From Rhodospirillaceae bacterium (lineage in GTDB: Bacteria > Pseudomonadota > Alphaproteobacteria > CACIAM-22H2), in assembly GCA_022843945.1 (NCBI GenBank), contig JALHMR010000018.1, positions 41,492 through 105,491 of the forward strand: a stretch of DNA of 64,000 nucleotides. Reading direction: 5' to 3'. Positions 40,896 through 50,029 of the stretch are shown here, in pieces. A model generated the notes under the pieces. It was not told the origin of the DNA. It was given only the letters and a program-made list of their open reading frames with translations, and did not search any database. The position numbers and the translations under genes were made by a program. The first letter of the stretch is position 1, and every line of letters begins with the position of its first letter.

Positions 40896-43106
40896 ATGGT
40901 TACGAGCATCACCAAGCCCGCCCCGAGCCAGGGCTTGGCTATGAAATACCGCATCGAGGGCATGGACTGCCCCAGCTGTGCGGGCAAAATCGAAACGGCC
41001 TTGAGCCGCGTGCCGGGTGTGTCGGCCGTCAAGGTCAATTACCTGGCTCAGTCGCTGTTGCTCACGGCGGACGAAGGTCAGGCGCCTGCTTCTGCCATTG
41101 GCGAGGCGCTCAAGAAGCTTGGCTACTCCAGCGCCCGCATCGACGGCTCGGCTCAGGAAGCAGCCAACTCCGACCGGCCTGAATCTGCCGGTACTTCCGA
41201 TGACCATACGTCGCAAGGGACCAAGCATTGGTGGTCGAGCACTCGCGGGCTGTGGGTGCTCGCCACCGGCGCGGCCGTCGGGCTCGCCTTTGCAGCGTCC
41301 ATGATCGCTCCGGACGTGTCTCGGTGGGCGTTTGTCGTTGCCGCATTGGCGGGTTTATTTCCAATCGCCCGGCGTGCATTTGCTCTGGCGCGCTCGGGGT
41401 CGCCGTTCTCCATCGAAACTCTGATGACGGTCGCCACCCTCGGGGCGCTAGCCATCGACGCTGCTTCCGAGGCGGCAGTGGTGGTCTTTCTCTTCATGGT
41501 TGGTGAACTCTTGGAAGGAGTGGCCGCAGGGAGTGCGCGTGCCGGCATACGTGCACTGATCTCTCTCGTGCCACGCACTGCCACTGTCGAGGAGGACGGG
41601 AAAACGCGGGAGGTGCCTGCCGCCTCCCTGGCCATCGATCAGGTCGTGATGGTGCGGCCAGGCGAGCGGATTCCGACCGATGGCGTCATCCTCGACGGCA
41701 TTTCCGACGTAGACGAGTCGCCGGTCACCGGCGAGTCGGTGCCGGTCACCAAGCGCCCCGACGATCCCGTATTCGCGGGTAGCATCAACGCCGCCGCGGC
41801 GCTGCGTATCACAGTGACCCGGACGGCATCCGACAACACCATCGCCCGTATCATCCAGATGGTCGAGGAAGCGCAGGGCAGCAAGGCGCCGACTGCCCGC
41901 TTCATCGACAGGTTCAGCGCCTGGTATACGCCAGCCGCCATGGCGATCGCGGCACTGGTCATCCTCGTGCCCCCGTTGGCCTTTGGCGCCGACTGGTACA
42001 CCTGGATCTATCGCGGCCTGTCACTGCTGCTGATCGCTTGCCCGTGCGCGCTCGTCCTTTCGACACCGGCGGCCATTGCCTCGGGCATTGCCTCAGGTGC
42101 CCGCCGTGGCCTGCTTCTCAAAGGCGGGGCAGCGCTCGAGACAATCGGGCGGGTAAGGACCGTGGCCTTCGACAAGACCGGTACGTTGACCGAAGGTCGG
42201 CCGTGCGTCACCGACGTTATCCCACTCAGCGGCGAAGCCCACGAGATGCTGGCGTTTGCTGCAGCCGTCGAGCGTGGATCGAGTCATCCGCTGGCGCGCG
42301 CCATCGTTGAGTGCGCGGAGAGCAACGGCGTCGAGAAGATGACCGCGAGCGGCGAAACTGCAATTCCGGGCAAGGCTGTTTTGGGACTTGTCAGAGACCG
42401 GAACATCACGATCAGCTCACCGCGCTATGCCACGGAGCGCGGCATTACCGACACAGCACTGCACGGCAGGGTCATAAACCTAGAATTGACCGGAAAAACG
42501 GTGGTGGTCGTGCTCGCGGACGGCGTGCCGCTCGGCCTGCTGGCGCTGCGTGACGAGCCCCGTTCCGACGCCAGCGAGGGGATCGCTGCTTTGTCGCAAC
42601 TCGGTGTTCGCTCGGTGATGCTGACCGGCGACAATCGCCGCACCGGCGAGGCCATCGCCCGCACGCTTGGCCTTGAGGTCCAGGCAGAGCTGCTGCCGGA
42701 CGACAAGCTGAAAGCCATCGCCGAGCACAAGGCCGCCGGTCCGATTGCCATGGTGGGTGACGGCATCAACGACGCCCCGGCCTTGGCCGCAGCCTCGGTC
42801 GGAATCGCGATGGGCGGCAGTACGGACGTGGCGCTCGAAACGGCTGACGCGGCCCTTCTGAAAAGTCGGGTGATGGGAGTGGCCGAGCTTGTCGCCTTGT
42901 CCCGCGCCACGCTCGCCAATATTCATCAGAACATCGCCGTTTCGCTGGGCTTCAAGGGTGTATTCCTGATCACGAGCTTGTTGGGTGTTACGACGTTGTG
43001 GATGGCCATATTGGCGGATACCGGCGCCACGGTGCTGGTCACGTTGAACGCCCTGCGCTTGTTGGGCTGGAGATCGCCCAAAAGCTCCGATGCGCAAGCG
43101 GACTGA
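40896..43106 (+). CDS. cadA: Zn/Cd/Pb-exporting P-type ATPase (CadA/ZntA-like)
   Basis: 736 residues. One HMA domain with GMDCPSC at 22-28, an eight-helix P1B region with CPC at 382-384, Asp426-KTGT, and [28 protein letters not shown]. The sequence at the end (VSLGFKGVFLITSLLG) with Lys fits the divalent-metal P1B-2 type and not the copper type. Divergent MerR regulator; 19-bp-spaced promoter 38 bp before the start. Confidence 0.94.
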   Translation: MVTSITKPAPSQGLAMKYRIEGMDCPSCAGKIETALSRVPGVSAVKVNYLAQSLLLTADEGQAPASAIGEALKKLGYSSARIDGSAQEAANSDRPESAGTSDDHTSQGTKHWWSSTRGLWVLATGAAVGLAFAASMIAPDVSRWAFVVAALAGLFPIARRAFALARSGSPFSIETLMTVATLGALAIDAASEAAVVVFLFMVGELLEGVAAGSARAGIRALISLVPRTATVEEDGKTREVPAASLAIDQVVMVRPGERIPTDGVILDGISDVDESPVTGESVPVTKRPDDPVFAGSINAAAALRITVTRTASDNTIARIIQMVEEAQGSKAPTARFIDRFSAWYTPAAMAIAALVILVPPLAFGADWYTWIYRGLSLLLIACPCALVLSTPAAIASGIASGARRGLLLKGGAALETIGRVRTVAFDKTGTLTEGRPCVTDVIPLSGEAHEMLAFAAAVERGSSHPLARAIVECAESNGVEKMTASGETAIPGKAVLGLVRDRNITISSPRYATERGITDTALHGRVINLELTGKTVVVVLADGVPLGLLALRDEPRSDASEGIAALSQLGVRSVMLTGDNRRTGEAIARTLGLEVQAELLPDDKLKAIAEHKAAGPIAMVGDGINDAPALAAASVGIAMGGSTDVALETADAALLKSRVMGVAELVALSRATLANIHQNIAVSLGFKGVFLITSLLGVTTLWMAILADTGATVLVTLNALRLLGWRSPKSSDAQAD

Positions 43107-43120
43107 AAGCGATTGGATCG

Positions 43121-43405
43121 ATGTTGGACCCAAGTTTCACCTATTTAGTATTGCTGGCAGCTCAGGCCGGCCATTTGCTGCACCATCGCCTCGCCAAGCG
43201 GCATATCAGCTACGCCGAGGTCACGACCGCCGCCCTGCTTCTGATCCCGCCGGATGCAGAGTGGATTCCCGGAATGCTGCTATCCGTTGCGCACCTAACC
43301 ATGGTTGCCATCCAGGTCGTCGGCAGCCTGTTCATCCGCAGATTGTCTCCGGATTGGAATCGGTCGCTGTTTGTCGACCCGCGTAACCGCGTAGAAGGGA
43401 GATGA
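43121..43405 (+). CDS. Small membrane protein
   Basis: 94 residues from ATG 43121 (a longer frame overlaps the ATPase gene). Two to three hydrophobic stretches (SFTYLVLLAAQAGHLLHH, AALLLIPPDAEWIPGMLLSVAHLTMVAIQVVG) with several His. It lies 14 bp behind the ATPase, and its stop overlaps the start of the DsbA-like gene as ATGA. No family recognised. Confidence 0.62.
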   Translation: MLDPSFTYLVLLAAQAGHLLHHRLAKRHISYAEVTTAALLLIPPDAEWIPGMLLSVAHLTMVAIQVVGSLFIRRLSPDWNRSLFVDPRNRVEGR

Positions 43406-44040
43406 TAATCGTGTCTCACACAAAGTTTACGCGTCGAGTCGTATCGCGGGCGCTAGCCGCCTGTGCTGCGGCCTTGGTGTTCAGTCAGGTCGGCGCGGCA
43501 AACGCGCAGGAACCGGCGCTCAAAGAAATGTCGCTGGGCCGCGAGGATGCACCGGTTACGATCATCGAGTATGCCTCCATGACCTGCCCGCATTGCGCGG
43601 AGGTGCACATGGAGGTTCTGCCAAAACTCAAGTCGGACTACATCGACACGGGCAAGGTCCGGTTCGTCTATCGCGATTTTCCGCTCGACGGCTTCGCCTT
43701 GCGAGCCGCGGCCATCGCTCGCTGCGCCGGACCGGAGCGGTTCTTCAGCTTTGTCGACGTGATTTATCGCCAGCAGAAGGTCTGGTCGCGCGCCGCCGAT
43801 CCTCTGAAGGGCCTCGAGCAGATCGCTCGCCTCGGCGGTATGAGTGCCGATCAGGTGAAGGCGTGTCTCGAGAACATCACGGTGCAGAACTATGTCGTCG
43901 AAAGCCGGGTGAGCGGCGAGCGCCAGTTCAAGATTTCAGGTACCCCGACCTTTGTCATAAACGGGAAGGTACACCGCGGGATCGAAACGTTCGAGGCGCT
44001 GAAGCCCATCATCGACCCGCTGCTCTCCGGAAAGTCGTAG
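43402..44040 (+). CDS. DsbA-family thiol-disulphide protein
   Basis: 212 residues with a signal peptide and a thioredoxin-fold DsbA-like core: EYASMTCPHCAEVHMEVLP gives the CPHC active site, then RDFPLDGFALRAA, a helical insert and the cis-Pro loop GTPTFVINGK. It is periplasmic and probably oxidises or repairs thiols on the metal proteins. It starts a run of closely spaced genes (DsbA-like, CcdA, zinc ribbon, small proteins, PCuAC, SCO, LspA). Confidence 0.9.
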   Translation: MIIVSHTKFTRRVVSRALAACAAALVFSQVGAANAQEPALKEMSLGREDAPVTIIEYASMTCPHCAEVHMEVLPKLKSDYIDTGKVRFVYRDFPLDGFALRAAAIARCAGPERFFSFVDVIYRQQKVWSRAADPLKGLEQIARLGGMSADQVKACLENITVQNYVVESRVSGERQFKISGTPTFVINGKVHRGIETFEALKPIIDPLLSGKS

Positions 44041-44053
44041 AGGTTTCGTCGCA

Positions 44054-44791
44054 ATGCCGCTTGAGCTGTCACTGTTGGGCTTGTTGGCGGCCTTTGCCGG
44101 CGGGGCGATATCGTTCCTGTCGCCCTGTGTGCTGCCGCTGGTCCCGGGATATCTCGCCTATGTCGCGGGCCGGACGGTCGATACGTCGCAGCCGGTTCAA
44201 TCGCGTTCTCGCCTGATCACGCTGGGCTACGGCGTCTGGTTCGTTCTGGGCTTTTCCACCGTCTTCGTGATCCTCGGCGCCGGCGCTAACGCGCTCAGCC
44301 ACGCGCTTCTACGCTACAAGGACGAGGCGACCTTCGCCGGCGGCCTGCTGGTGATCGTCTTTGGCTTGTTTACCACCGGGCTGCTACGGCTGCCGATTCT
44401 GCAGCGAGATTTCCGCTGGCATGGGAACCTCTCCGGCGGAACAGCGACAGGCGCTTATCTGCTGGGTGTCGCTTTTGCTCTAGGCTGGACGCCCTGCATC
44501 GGGCCGGTTCTGGGTTCGATCCTGATGGTCACGGCAACCACCGCCTCCGTAGACGGCATTGTGCTGCTCGCCGTGTATTCGCTCGGGCTCGGCGTGCCGT
44601 TTCTGCTCGCGGCGCTTTTCACTGAAAGCCTGCTGCGCGGTATGCGCGCCATGCGGCTTACGGGCCGGGTCCTCCAGGTGGTCGCCGGAATTGGCATGAT
44701 TGCCATGGGGCTGGCCATGATGACCGGCCGCCTGACCGATCTTGCGCTATGGCTGTTGTTTGCCTTTCCGAGCCTGGGGAGGATCGGTTGA
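44054..44791 (+). CDS. ccdA: CcdA-family cytochrome c biogenesis/thiol transporter
   Basis: 245 residues, six membrane helices. The two redox cysteine motifs are present: FLSPCVLPLVPGYLAY and LGWTPCIGPVLGS. It moves reducing power from cytoplasmic thioredoxin to periplasmic thiol proteins such as the DsbE/TlpA proteins here. It is 13 bp behind the DsbA-like gene and overlaps the next start. Confidence 0.92.
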   Translation: MPLELSLLGLLAAFAGGAISFLSPCVLPLVPGYLAYVAGRTVDTSQPVQSRSRLITLGYGVWFVLGFSTVFVILGAGANALSHALLRYKDEATFAGGLLVIVFGLFTTGLLRLPILQRDFRWHGNLSGGTATGAYLLGVAFALGWTPCIGPVLGSILMVTATTASVDGIVLLAVYSLGLGVPFLLAALFTESLLRGMRAMRLTGRVLQVVAGIGMIAMGLAMMTGRLTDLALWLLFAFPSLGRIG

Positions 44792-44973
44792 TGCTGACGA
44801 ACTGGCTCTGCGCTGTCTGCCGCACGGTGAACGTGGCGGACTCCTTCGCCTGCTCGTCGTGCGGCCGGGATTTTGAATTGGCGATTCTCCATTGCCTGCG
44901 CTGCGGCCTGGAGATGCCGGGTATCGCGCGGACGTGCCTGTGCGGCGCATCGCTCGGCGGTTCGGAACCATAG
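44791..44973 (+). CDS. Small zinc-ribbon protein
   Basis: 60 residues from ATG 44791 (TGATG overlap with ccdA). Four CxxC-type knuckles: CAVC, CSSC, CLRC and CLCG, a double zinc ribbon. Cytoplasmic, no other domain. Its role in the operon is unknown. Confidence 0.72.
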   Translation: MLTNWLCAVCRTVNVADSFACSSCGRDFELAILHCLRCGLEMPGIARTCLCGASLGGSEP

Positions 44974-44976
44974 AGC

Positions 44977-45198
44977 ATGAGCAATCCCGATTTGCCTCAG
45001 ACCGATAAGCAGGGTGTGATCAACCGACGTCAGCGGACAAAAAATCGTGTCATGGCGGGGCTCCTCCTCGCCTTCGCCGTGCTGTTGTTTATCGTCACGT
45101 TGATTCGCATGGAGCAGCAGCCTCATCCGCCACGGGAGGTCGGCGCTATTGAAGATCTCACAGCGACATTCCTCCTGTTCAGCAACATCAGGAGGTAA
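44977..45198 (+). CDS. Small membrane protein, CoxF-like
   Basis: 73 residues: a charged start (DKQGVINRRQRTKNRV), one membrane helix (MAGLLLAFAVLLFIVTLI) and RMEQQPHPPRE. The layout resembles small CoxF-type proteins of cytochrome oxidase assembly clusters, which fits the SCO and PCuAC genes that follow. The tail after residue 55 is variable. Confidence 0.62.
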   Translation: MSNPDLPQTDKQGVINRRQRTKNRVMAGLLLAFAVLLFIVTLIRMEQQPHPPREVGAIEDLTATFLLFSNIRR

Positions 45199-45200
45199 CC

Positions 45201-45665
45201 ATTAAGGCGTTATTGCTAGCCGCTGCGGCGGCGCTGTCCATCTTGAGCGCTGCATCAGCGCATGACTTCCAGATCGGATCGCTTACCGTGGAACATCCTT
45301 GGGCGCGTTCGACCCCACCTGTCGCCAAGACCGGTGCGGTTTATATGAGTGTCCGGAACAACGGTAGCGAGGGAGACAGCCTGATCGGCATCGCGACGGC
45401 CGCGGCGGAATCGGCCGAGATTCACGCAACCAAGGAGGAAGGCGGCCTGACGGTCATGCGGCATGTCGGGACTGTTCCTATCGAGCCCGGCGGCAGCGTC
45501 CGGCTCGCTCCTGGTGGAATGCACGTGATGCTGGTTGGCCTGAAGGCGCCGTTGGCAACAGGCAAGAGCTTTCCGGTTGTCCTCACCTTTGCCAAAGCAG
45601 GCGCCGTGGAGATTTGGGTGGAAGTGTCGGGCCGGGAGCCAACGCCAGCTCATACTGGTCACTAA
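45201..45665 (+). CDS. Copper chaperone PCu(A)C, probable ATT start
   Basis: 154 residues if read from ATT 45201, which gives a full signal peptide (KALLLAAAAALSILSAASA) behind a perfect AGGAGG at 45190 with good spacing; the next candidate, TTG 45213, would shorten it and has no ribosome site. The mature protein is a PCu(A)C: HPWARSTPPVAKTGAVYM, the metal residues in SAEIHATKEEGGLTVMRH and PGGMHVMLVGLKAPL. It brings copper to the periplasmic oxidase or SCO. Confidence 0.85.
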   Translation: MKALLLAAAAALSILSAASAHDFQIGSLTVEHPWARSTPPVAKTGAVYMSVRNNGSEGDSLIGIATAAAESAEIHATKEEGGLTVMRHVGTVPIEPGGSVRLAPGGMHVMLVGLKAPLATGKSFPVVLTFAKAGAVEIWVEVSGREPTPAHTGH

Positions 45666-45668
45666 CCG

Positions 45669-45812
45669 ATGTCTGGGCCATCGATGGAAATGGGGCTTGC
45701 CGTGCTGGTCGCTCTGGTCCTTTTGACTGTGATAGCCGCCGGCATCGTCAGGCATGACGCCCATCAGGCGTCTCCACCGGCGGAGCACCAGGATCGAGAG
45801 AGCGGATCATGA
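45669..45812 (+). CDS. 47-residue membrane peptide between PCuAC and SCO
   Basis: ATG 45669 lies three bases after the PCuAC stop; the stop TGA overlaps the SCO start (ATGA). It has a short Met-containing head (MSGPSMEMG), one membrane helix (LAVLVALVLLTVIAAGIV) and a His-rich tail (RHDAHQASPPAEHQD). Position and coupling argue that it is a real gene. Confidence 0.66.
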   Translation: MSGPSMEMGLAVLVALVLLTVIAAGIVRHDAHQASPPAEHQDRESGS

Positions 45813-46444
45813 GCGTGCAGCGATTAATTGCCTTGGCCGTGGCAGTAGTTGTCGGCATCGGGGTTGGCATGGCCACCAGAGATTTTGGCCGAAGAATATT
45901 CAGTTCCGAAGAAACCCCTGCGGCGACCGTGCTGCGTTACCCGAATATCGGCGGCCCGTTCGCACTGACCGACCATACCGGAAAGCGCGTCACAGAGAAG
46001 GATTACGCTGGAAAGATCCTGCTCGTGTTCTTCGGCTTCACGCATTGCCCGGATGTCTGCCCGACCGCCTTGACGGCAGTCTCTGAAGCTCTGGACCAGG
46101 TCGGCGACAAGGCGCGGGAGGTACAGCCTCTGTTCATCACGGTCGATCCGGAACGCGACACCGTCGAGCTGCTCGCCGGGTACGTATCGCACTTCCACCC
46201 CTCGATTGTTGGTTTAACGGGGACGGCGGAAGAAATCAGAACCGTGGCTCAGGCTTACCAGGTGTTCTACCGCAAGGCCAAAGGCGGCACGCCGGATGCC
46301 TACAGCATGGAGCACACCGCATCGATCTATGTCATGGACCGCCAAGGGAAGTTTCGGGGCACTTTGGACGTGCACGAGACGGCCGATACCCGGGCGAAGA
46401 AGTTGCAGCGCCTGATCGAAGAACCGGCGCGACCGATTGGATGA
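45809..46444 (+). CDS. SCO1/SenC copper chaperone
   Basis: 211 residues: one N-terminal membrane anchor, then a thioredoxin fold with the copper site HCPDVCPT (CxxxC) and the distant His in YSMEHTASIYVMD. SCO proteins load CuA of cytochrome oxidase or act in copper-linked redox control. It is coupled to both neighbours by ATGA overlaps. Confidence 0.94.
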   Translation: MSVQRLIALAVAVVVGIGVGMATRDFGRRIFSSEETPAATVLRYPNIGGPFALTDHTGKRVTEKDYAGKILLVFFGFTHCPDVCPTALTAVSEALDQVGDKAREVQPLFITVDPERDTVELLAGYVSHFHPSIVGLTGTAEEIRTVAQAYQVFYRKAKGGTPDAYSMEHTASIYVMDRQGKFRGTLDVHETADTRAKKLQRLIEEPARPIG

Positions 46445-46974
46445 AACGGCCGATGAAAACTGCTGACGACCGCTTACCTGAGAACCACGACGCTCCGCAC
46501 ACGAGGCGCATACTTGATGCTGGCGCCATCGCTCTGCTGGTCGGTGTCATCCTTGATCAGGCGACGAAATGGCTGTTCTTGACGCACGTCATGAACCCGC
46601 CGCGCGTCATCCCAGTGACGTCGTTTTTTAATTTTGTGCTGGTCTATAACCGAGGTGTCAGCTTTGGCATGTTCGGCACCGGCTCGATTGCCGAAGCCGG
46701 CCCGTGGCTGCTCACGGCAGTGACTTCGGCCATCGTTGTGGTGCTCATCGTGTGGATGGTGCGCAGCTCGGATCGTTGGGAAACCGTCGCGCTGGGAAGT
46801 ATCGCCGGCGGGGCTATCGGCAATATCGTTGACCGTGTGCGCCAGGGCGCTGTCACGGACTTTCTCGATTTCTACGTCGGCAACTGGCATTGGCCAGCCT
46901 TCAATCTTGCTGATGTCTTCATCAGCTGCGGCGTGACACTCCTTTTGGTGCGTTCTTTTGCTGTGCGAAGCTGA
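46441..46974 (+). CDS. lspA: Lipoprotein signal peptidase LspA
   Basis: 177 residues, four membrane helices, with the family residues ILDQATKWLF, NFVLVYNRGVSFGMF, and catalytic aspartates in GNIVDRV and FNLADVFI. It removes signal peptides of prolipoproteins. ATGA overlap with SCO shows it is part of the metal operon and thus probably an extra copy besides the housekeeping lspA. Confidence 0.95.
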   Translation: MKRPMKTADDRLPENHDAPHTRRILDAGAIALLVGVILDQATKWLFLTHVMNPPRVIPVTSFFNFVLVYNRGVSFGMFGTGSIAEAGPWLLTAVTSAIVVVLIVWMVRSSDRWETVALGSIAGGAIGNIVDRVRQGAVTDFLDFYVGNWHWPAFNLADVFISCGVTLLLVRSFAVRS

Positions 46975-47071
46975 CCCACCTCTGTCTGATCATCATCGCC
47001 AGGGAGCATGCCAGCTTGGTTGGTATTTGTAACAGCCCACAGGCTTTCTCTGGGGACATTCTGGAGACTCC

Positions 47072-47662
47072 ATGAGCGATCCGTCAGTGTCTGCACACGC
47101 CGTCAGCCGACGCCGCTGGCGACCGCTATTTCTGCTGCCGTTCTTGGTATTTGCAGTGCTCGCAGGCACGCTGTTTTTCGGCTTAACGCGCAATCCGAAA
47201 GAGCTATCTTCAGCACTGATCAACAAGCCGGTACCGGAATTCGCGCTGCCGCCCCTGAGGGGACAGCCAGTAGGCCTCGCGACGGCCGATCTGAAGGGTC
47301 AGCTGTCACTCGTGAATGTCTGGGCCTCGTGGTGCATACCCTGTCGCGAGGAGAATCCGCTGCTTCTTGGCCTCGCGCGGGAGGGTGTCGCGAGGCTTTA
47401 CGGCATCAACTACAAGGACCGGCCTGAGGACGCCATCAGCTGGCTCGATACCTATGGCGATCCGTTTACCCTTATCGGCGCGGACCTGGACGGGCGAGCG
47501 GGCATTGACTGGGGCGTGTATGGGGTACCCGAAACATTTGTGGTCAGGGCCGATGGCGTTATCATCTACAAGCACATAGGCGCACTGACAGCGAAGGACG
47601 TGGACTCAAAGATCCGGCCCCTTCTGGCGAACCTCAAGCAAGCTGGGAGCGAGAAGCCATGA
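47072..47662 (+). CDS. DsbE/CcmG-type thioredoxin-like protein
   Basis: 196 residues: membrane anchor (about 14-36), then LSLVNVWASWCIPCREENPLL with the CxxC site and GVYGVPETFVVRADG with the cis-Pro, typical of DsbE (cytochrome c biogenesis reductase). It would receive electrons from CcdA. ATGA overlap with the next thioredoxin-like gene. Confidence 0.92.
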   Translation: MSDPSVSAHAVSRRRWRPLFLLPFLVFAVLAGTLFFGLTRNPKELSSALINKPVPEFALPPLRGQPVGLATADLKGQLSLVNVWASWCIPCREENPLLLGLAREGVARLYGINYKDRPEDAISWLDTYGDPFTLIGADLDGRAGIDWGVYGVPETFVVRADGVIIYKHIGALTAKDVDSKIRPLLANLKQAGSEKP

Positions 47663-48327
47663 AAGCCATTGTGCTGATGGCACTTGCCCTCATTGCAGGT
47701 TCAGGCCCTTCCGCCGCGGCTCCCATCCCTCTTCATAGCGGGCCCCGTCCGACTGCTTCGGTGGTTTTCGAGGATGATCAGGGCCGCGAGCGTTCGCTAG
47801 CCGATTTCACCGGAAAGGTCGTGGTGCTCAACCTTTGGGCCACTTGGTGCGCGCCTTGCCGAAAGGAGATGCCAACGCTCGATCGGCTTCAGGGGATACT
47901 CGGCGGACCGGACTTTGCCGTGCTGGCCCTATCCATCGACCGGGGAGGCCGCCGTGCGGTCGAAGCGTTCTACATGGAAAACGACATTCGCCAGCTGGAT
48001 ATCTATGTTGGCCATACTAAGATCGCGCAGGAGCTCGGGGCATTGGGTCTTCCAACGACCTTGCTCCTGGACCGGCAAGGACGAGAACTCGGTAGATTGG
48101 TCGGACCAGCGGAGTGGGACTCCGCCGAGATGGTCGCCTTCCTCAAAAGCCAGGTCGACAGGCGGACTGGCACTCAGGTCCCGGCATCCGGCGTCCATGC
48201 TCAGTTTCCCATCACGGCTGGGCAGGCTGAAACTCCTTCGATCTCCGTATTAGCCAACAGCATTCTTCTGGCCGTCATGGCCGCTTGGCCCGTGCGTAGT
48301 CTGGCCCTGTTCGATGCCCCGGGGTGA
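47659..48327 (+). CDS. TlpA-like thioredoxin with C-terminal extension
   Basis: 222 residues: signal peptide, then VVVLNLWATWCAPCRKEMPTL with the CxxC site and LGLPTTLLLDRQG with the cis-Pro. The extra C-terminal part (about 175-222) is hydrophobic near the end (ANSILLAVMAAWPV) and not part of the fold. Periplasmic thiol reductase, co-translated with the DsbE-type gene. Confidence 0.9.
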   Translation: MKAIVLMALALIAGSGPSAAAPIPLHSGPRPTASVVFEDDQGRERSLADFTGKVVVLNLWATWCAPCRKEMPTLDRLQGILGGPDFAVLALSIDRGGRRAVEAFYMENDIRQLDIYVGHTKIAQELGALGLPTTLLLDRQGRELGRLVGPAEWDSAEMVAFLKSQVDRRTGTQVPASGVHAQFPITAGQAETPSISVLANSILLAVMAAWPVRSLALFDAPG

Positions 48328-48380
48328 AGGCGACGTGATCCAGTTTCCAGCGCGCGGGGCTCGATTGACTGGCCAACAGC

Positions 48381-50027
48381 ATGCCTGAGCGGCGGGCGCA
48401 GACTGTGCTGCTTTCCGGCGCGGGCGCCCCGCTGGGCCTCGCTGCCGCTCGCGCCTGGAGCCGTTCCGCCTCGCGCTCGCGTAGATTTTCTATGGCCTTC
48501 GGTTCAGGAGTGTTGGCGGCCTTTGCGCTGCCGCCCTTTCATCTGGTACCGCTGCTGATCCTCTCGTTCGGGCTGCTTCTATGGCTCGTCGATGGCAAGC
48601 CTAAGCTGATCGACGCGGCCGGCACGGGTTGGAGCTTCGGGTTGGGGTTCTTCGCCACGGGTCTCTATTGGATCGGCATCAGCTTCTTTGTCGATGCTGA
48701 GCGGCTTGCCTGGCTTGCCGTCCCGGCCGTACTGGGGCTTTCGGCCTTTCTCGCGCTTTTTACAGCCGGAACAGCGGTGGCGGCATCGCTGCCGGAGTGC
48801 CGTGGAGGGGGGGGCCGGGTATTTGCTCTAGCGACCGCCTGGACGACGTTCGAATGGCTCCGAGGCAACATTCTCACCGGATTTCCTTGGAATCTGATCG
48901 GTTACGCTTGGACTTTCTCTGACCCCTTCATTCAGCCGGCCTCCGCGATAGGAGTCTACGGCATGAGCTTTGTGACGGTCGTGCTAGCCGCGCTGCCGGC
49001 GCTCAATGCATATCGACGCCCCGCCAGTTCTCCATGGCTCTTTCCCGGCCTGGCAATTGCGGCAACATGCGCAATCTGGGCTGTTGGCAGCCTTCGTCTC
49101 GCTACGATCGATCCGGCGGCCGGCACCGGCGTTCGGCTGCGCGTCGTGCAAGGAGGCGTCGAACAGTCTCTCAAGTGGCGCCCGGAGGAGCGCGAATCCA
49201 TTCTCGAACGCTACTTGGGTTTGTCACAGCGCGGAGGTCTCGAAGGGATCGATCTGGTGGTCTGGCCCGAGACGGCCTTTCCGCTGCTGGTAACCGACGA
49301 GTCGACCCTTCCGGCATCCGTCTCACGCGCCGTTCCCAAGGGCGGATACTTGGTGACTGGAGCCATGCGACGGACCCAGACCGGTACGACAAGCCAGTAC
49401 TGGAACAGCGTCGTAGCGATAGACGAGAATAGCCAAATCGCCGGCGTGTACGACAAAAGGCACCTTGTGCCTTTCGGTGAATACGTGCCGTTGCGTTGGA
49501 TCTTGCCATTTGAAAAACTTACCGCCGGTACTATAGATCTATCCTCAGGCTCCGGCTCTCGCCTCCTTGACGTTCCTGGGCTTCCCGCGTTCGCTCCGTT
49601 GATCTGCTACGAAGCGATCTTCCCCGGGTCAGTAGTAGATCGGGGTGTCCGACCCAGTTGGCTGCTGAACGTCAGCAACGACGCGTGGTTTGGGCAATCA
49701 ACCGGCCCTTATCAGCATTTTTCGATGGCGCGGCTGCGCGCAGTAGAGGAAGGCCTGCCGCTCGTCCGTGCCGGCAACACGGGCATCTCAGCCATCGTTG
49801 ATGCTTACGGCCGCGTGAATGCGCGCATGGGCCTGGGACAAACGGGCGCTATCGACGGAAATCTACCGCCACCTCTGGTCGGACGCACGTTCTTCGCCCG
49901 GGCAGGTGACGGCATTGTCTTCGTGCTTCTAATCTTGGGAGCGCTCGCAGTACTGCTGCTCAAAAATCCTGGAGGGCCCTCTCCGAGCGCTTGCAAAAGA
50001 CATCGATTTGCAGGGGAAGGAAGGTGA
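48381..50027 (+). CDS. lnt: Apolipoprotein N-acyltransferase Lnt
   Basis: 548 residues: N-terminal membrane helices, then a nitrilase-type domain with the catalytic triad in VVWPETAFP (Glu), YDKRHLVPFGEYVPL (Lys) and PLICYEAIFP (Cys), plus LLNVSNDAWFG. It adds the third acyl chain to lipoproteins after LspA. The first 35 residues are not conserved in type; ATG 48492 is a possible alternative start. With LspA it makes the metal island encode the late steps of lipoprotein maturation. Confidence 0.94.
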   Translation: MPERRAQTVLLSGAGAPLGLAAARAWSRSASRSRRFSMAFGSGVLAAFALPPFHLVPLLILSFGLLLWLVDGKPKLIDAAGTGWSFGLGFFATGLYWIGISFFVDAERLAWLAVPAVLGLSAFLALFTAGTAVAASLPECRGGGGRVFALATAWTTFEWLRGNILTGFPWNLIGYAWTFSDPFIQPASAIGVYGMSFVTVVLAALPALNAYRRPASSPWLFPGLAIAATCAIWAVGSLRLATIDPAAGTGVRLRVVQGGVEQSLKWRPEERESILERYLGLSQRGGLEGIDLVVWPETAFPLLVTDESTLPASVSRAVPKGGYLVTGAMRRTQTGTTSQYWNSVVAIDENSQIAGVYDKRHLVPFGEYVPLRWILPFEKLTAGTIDLSSGSGSRLLDVPGLPAFAPLICYEAIFPGSVVDRGVRPSWLLNVSNDAWFGQSTGPYQHFSMARLRAVEEGLPLVRAGNTGISAIVDAYGRVNARMGLGQTGAIDGNLPPPLVGRTFFARAGDGIVFVLLILGALAVLLLKNPGGPSPSACKRHRFAGEGR

Positions 50028-50029
50028 CG

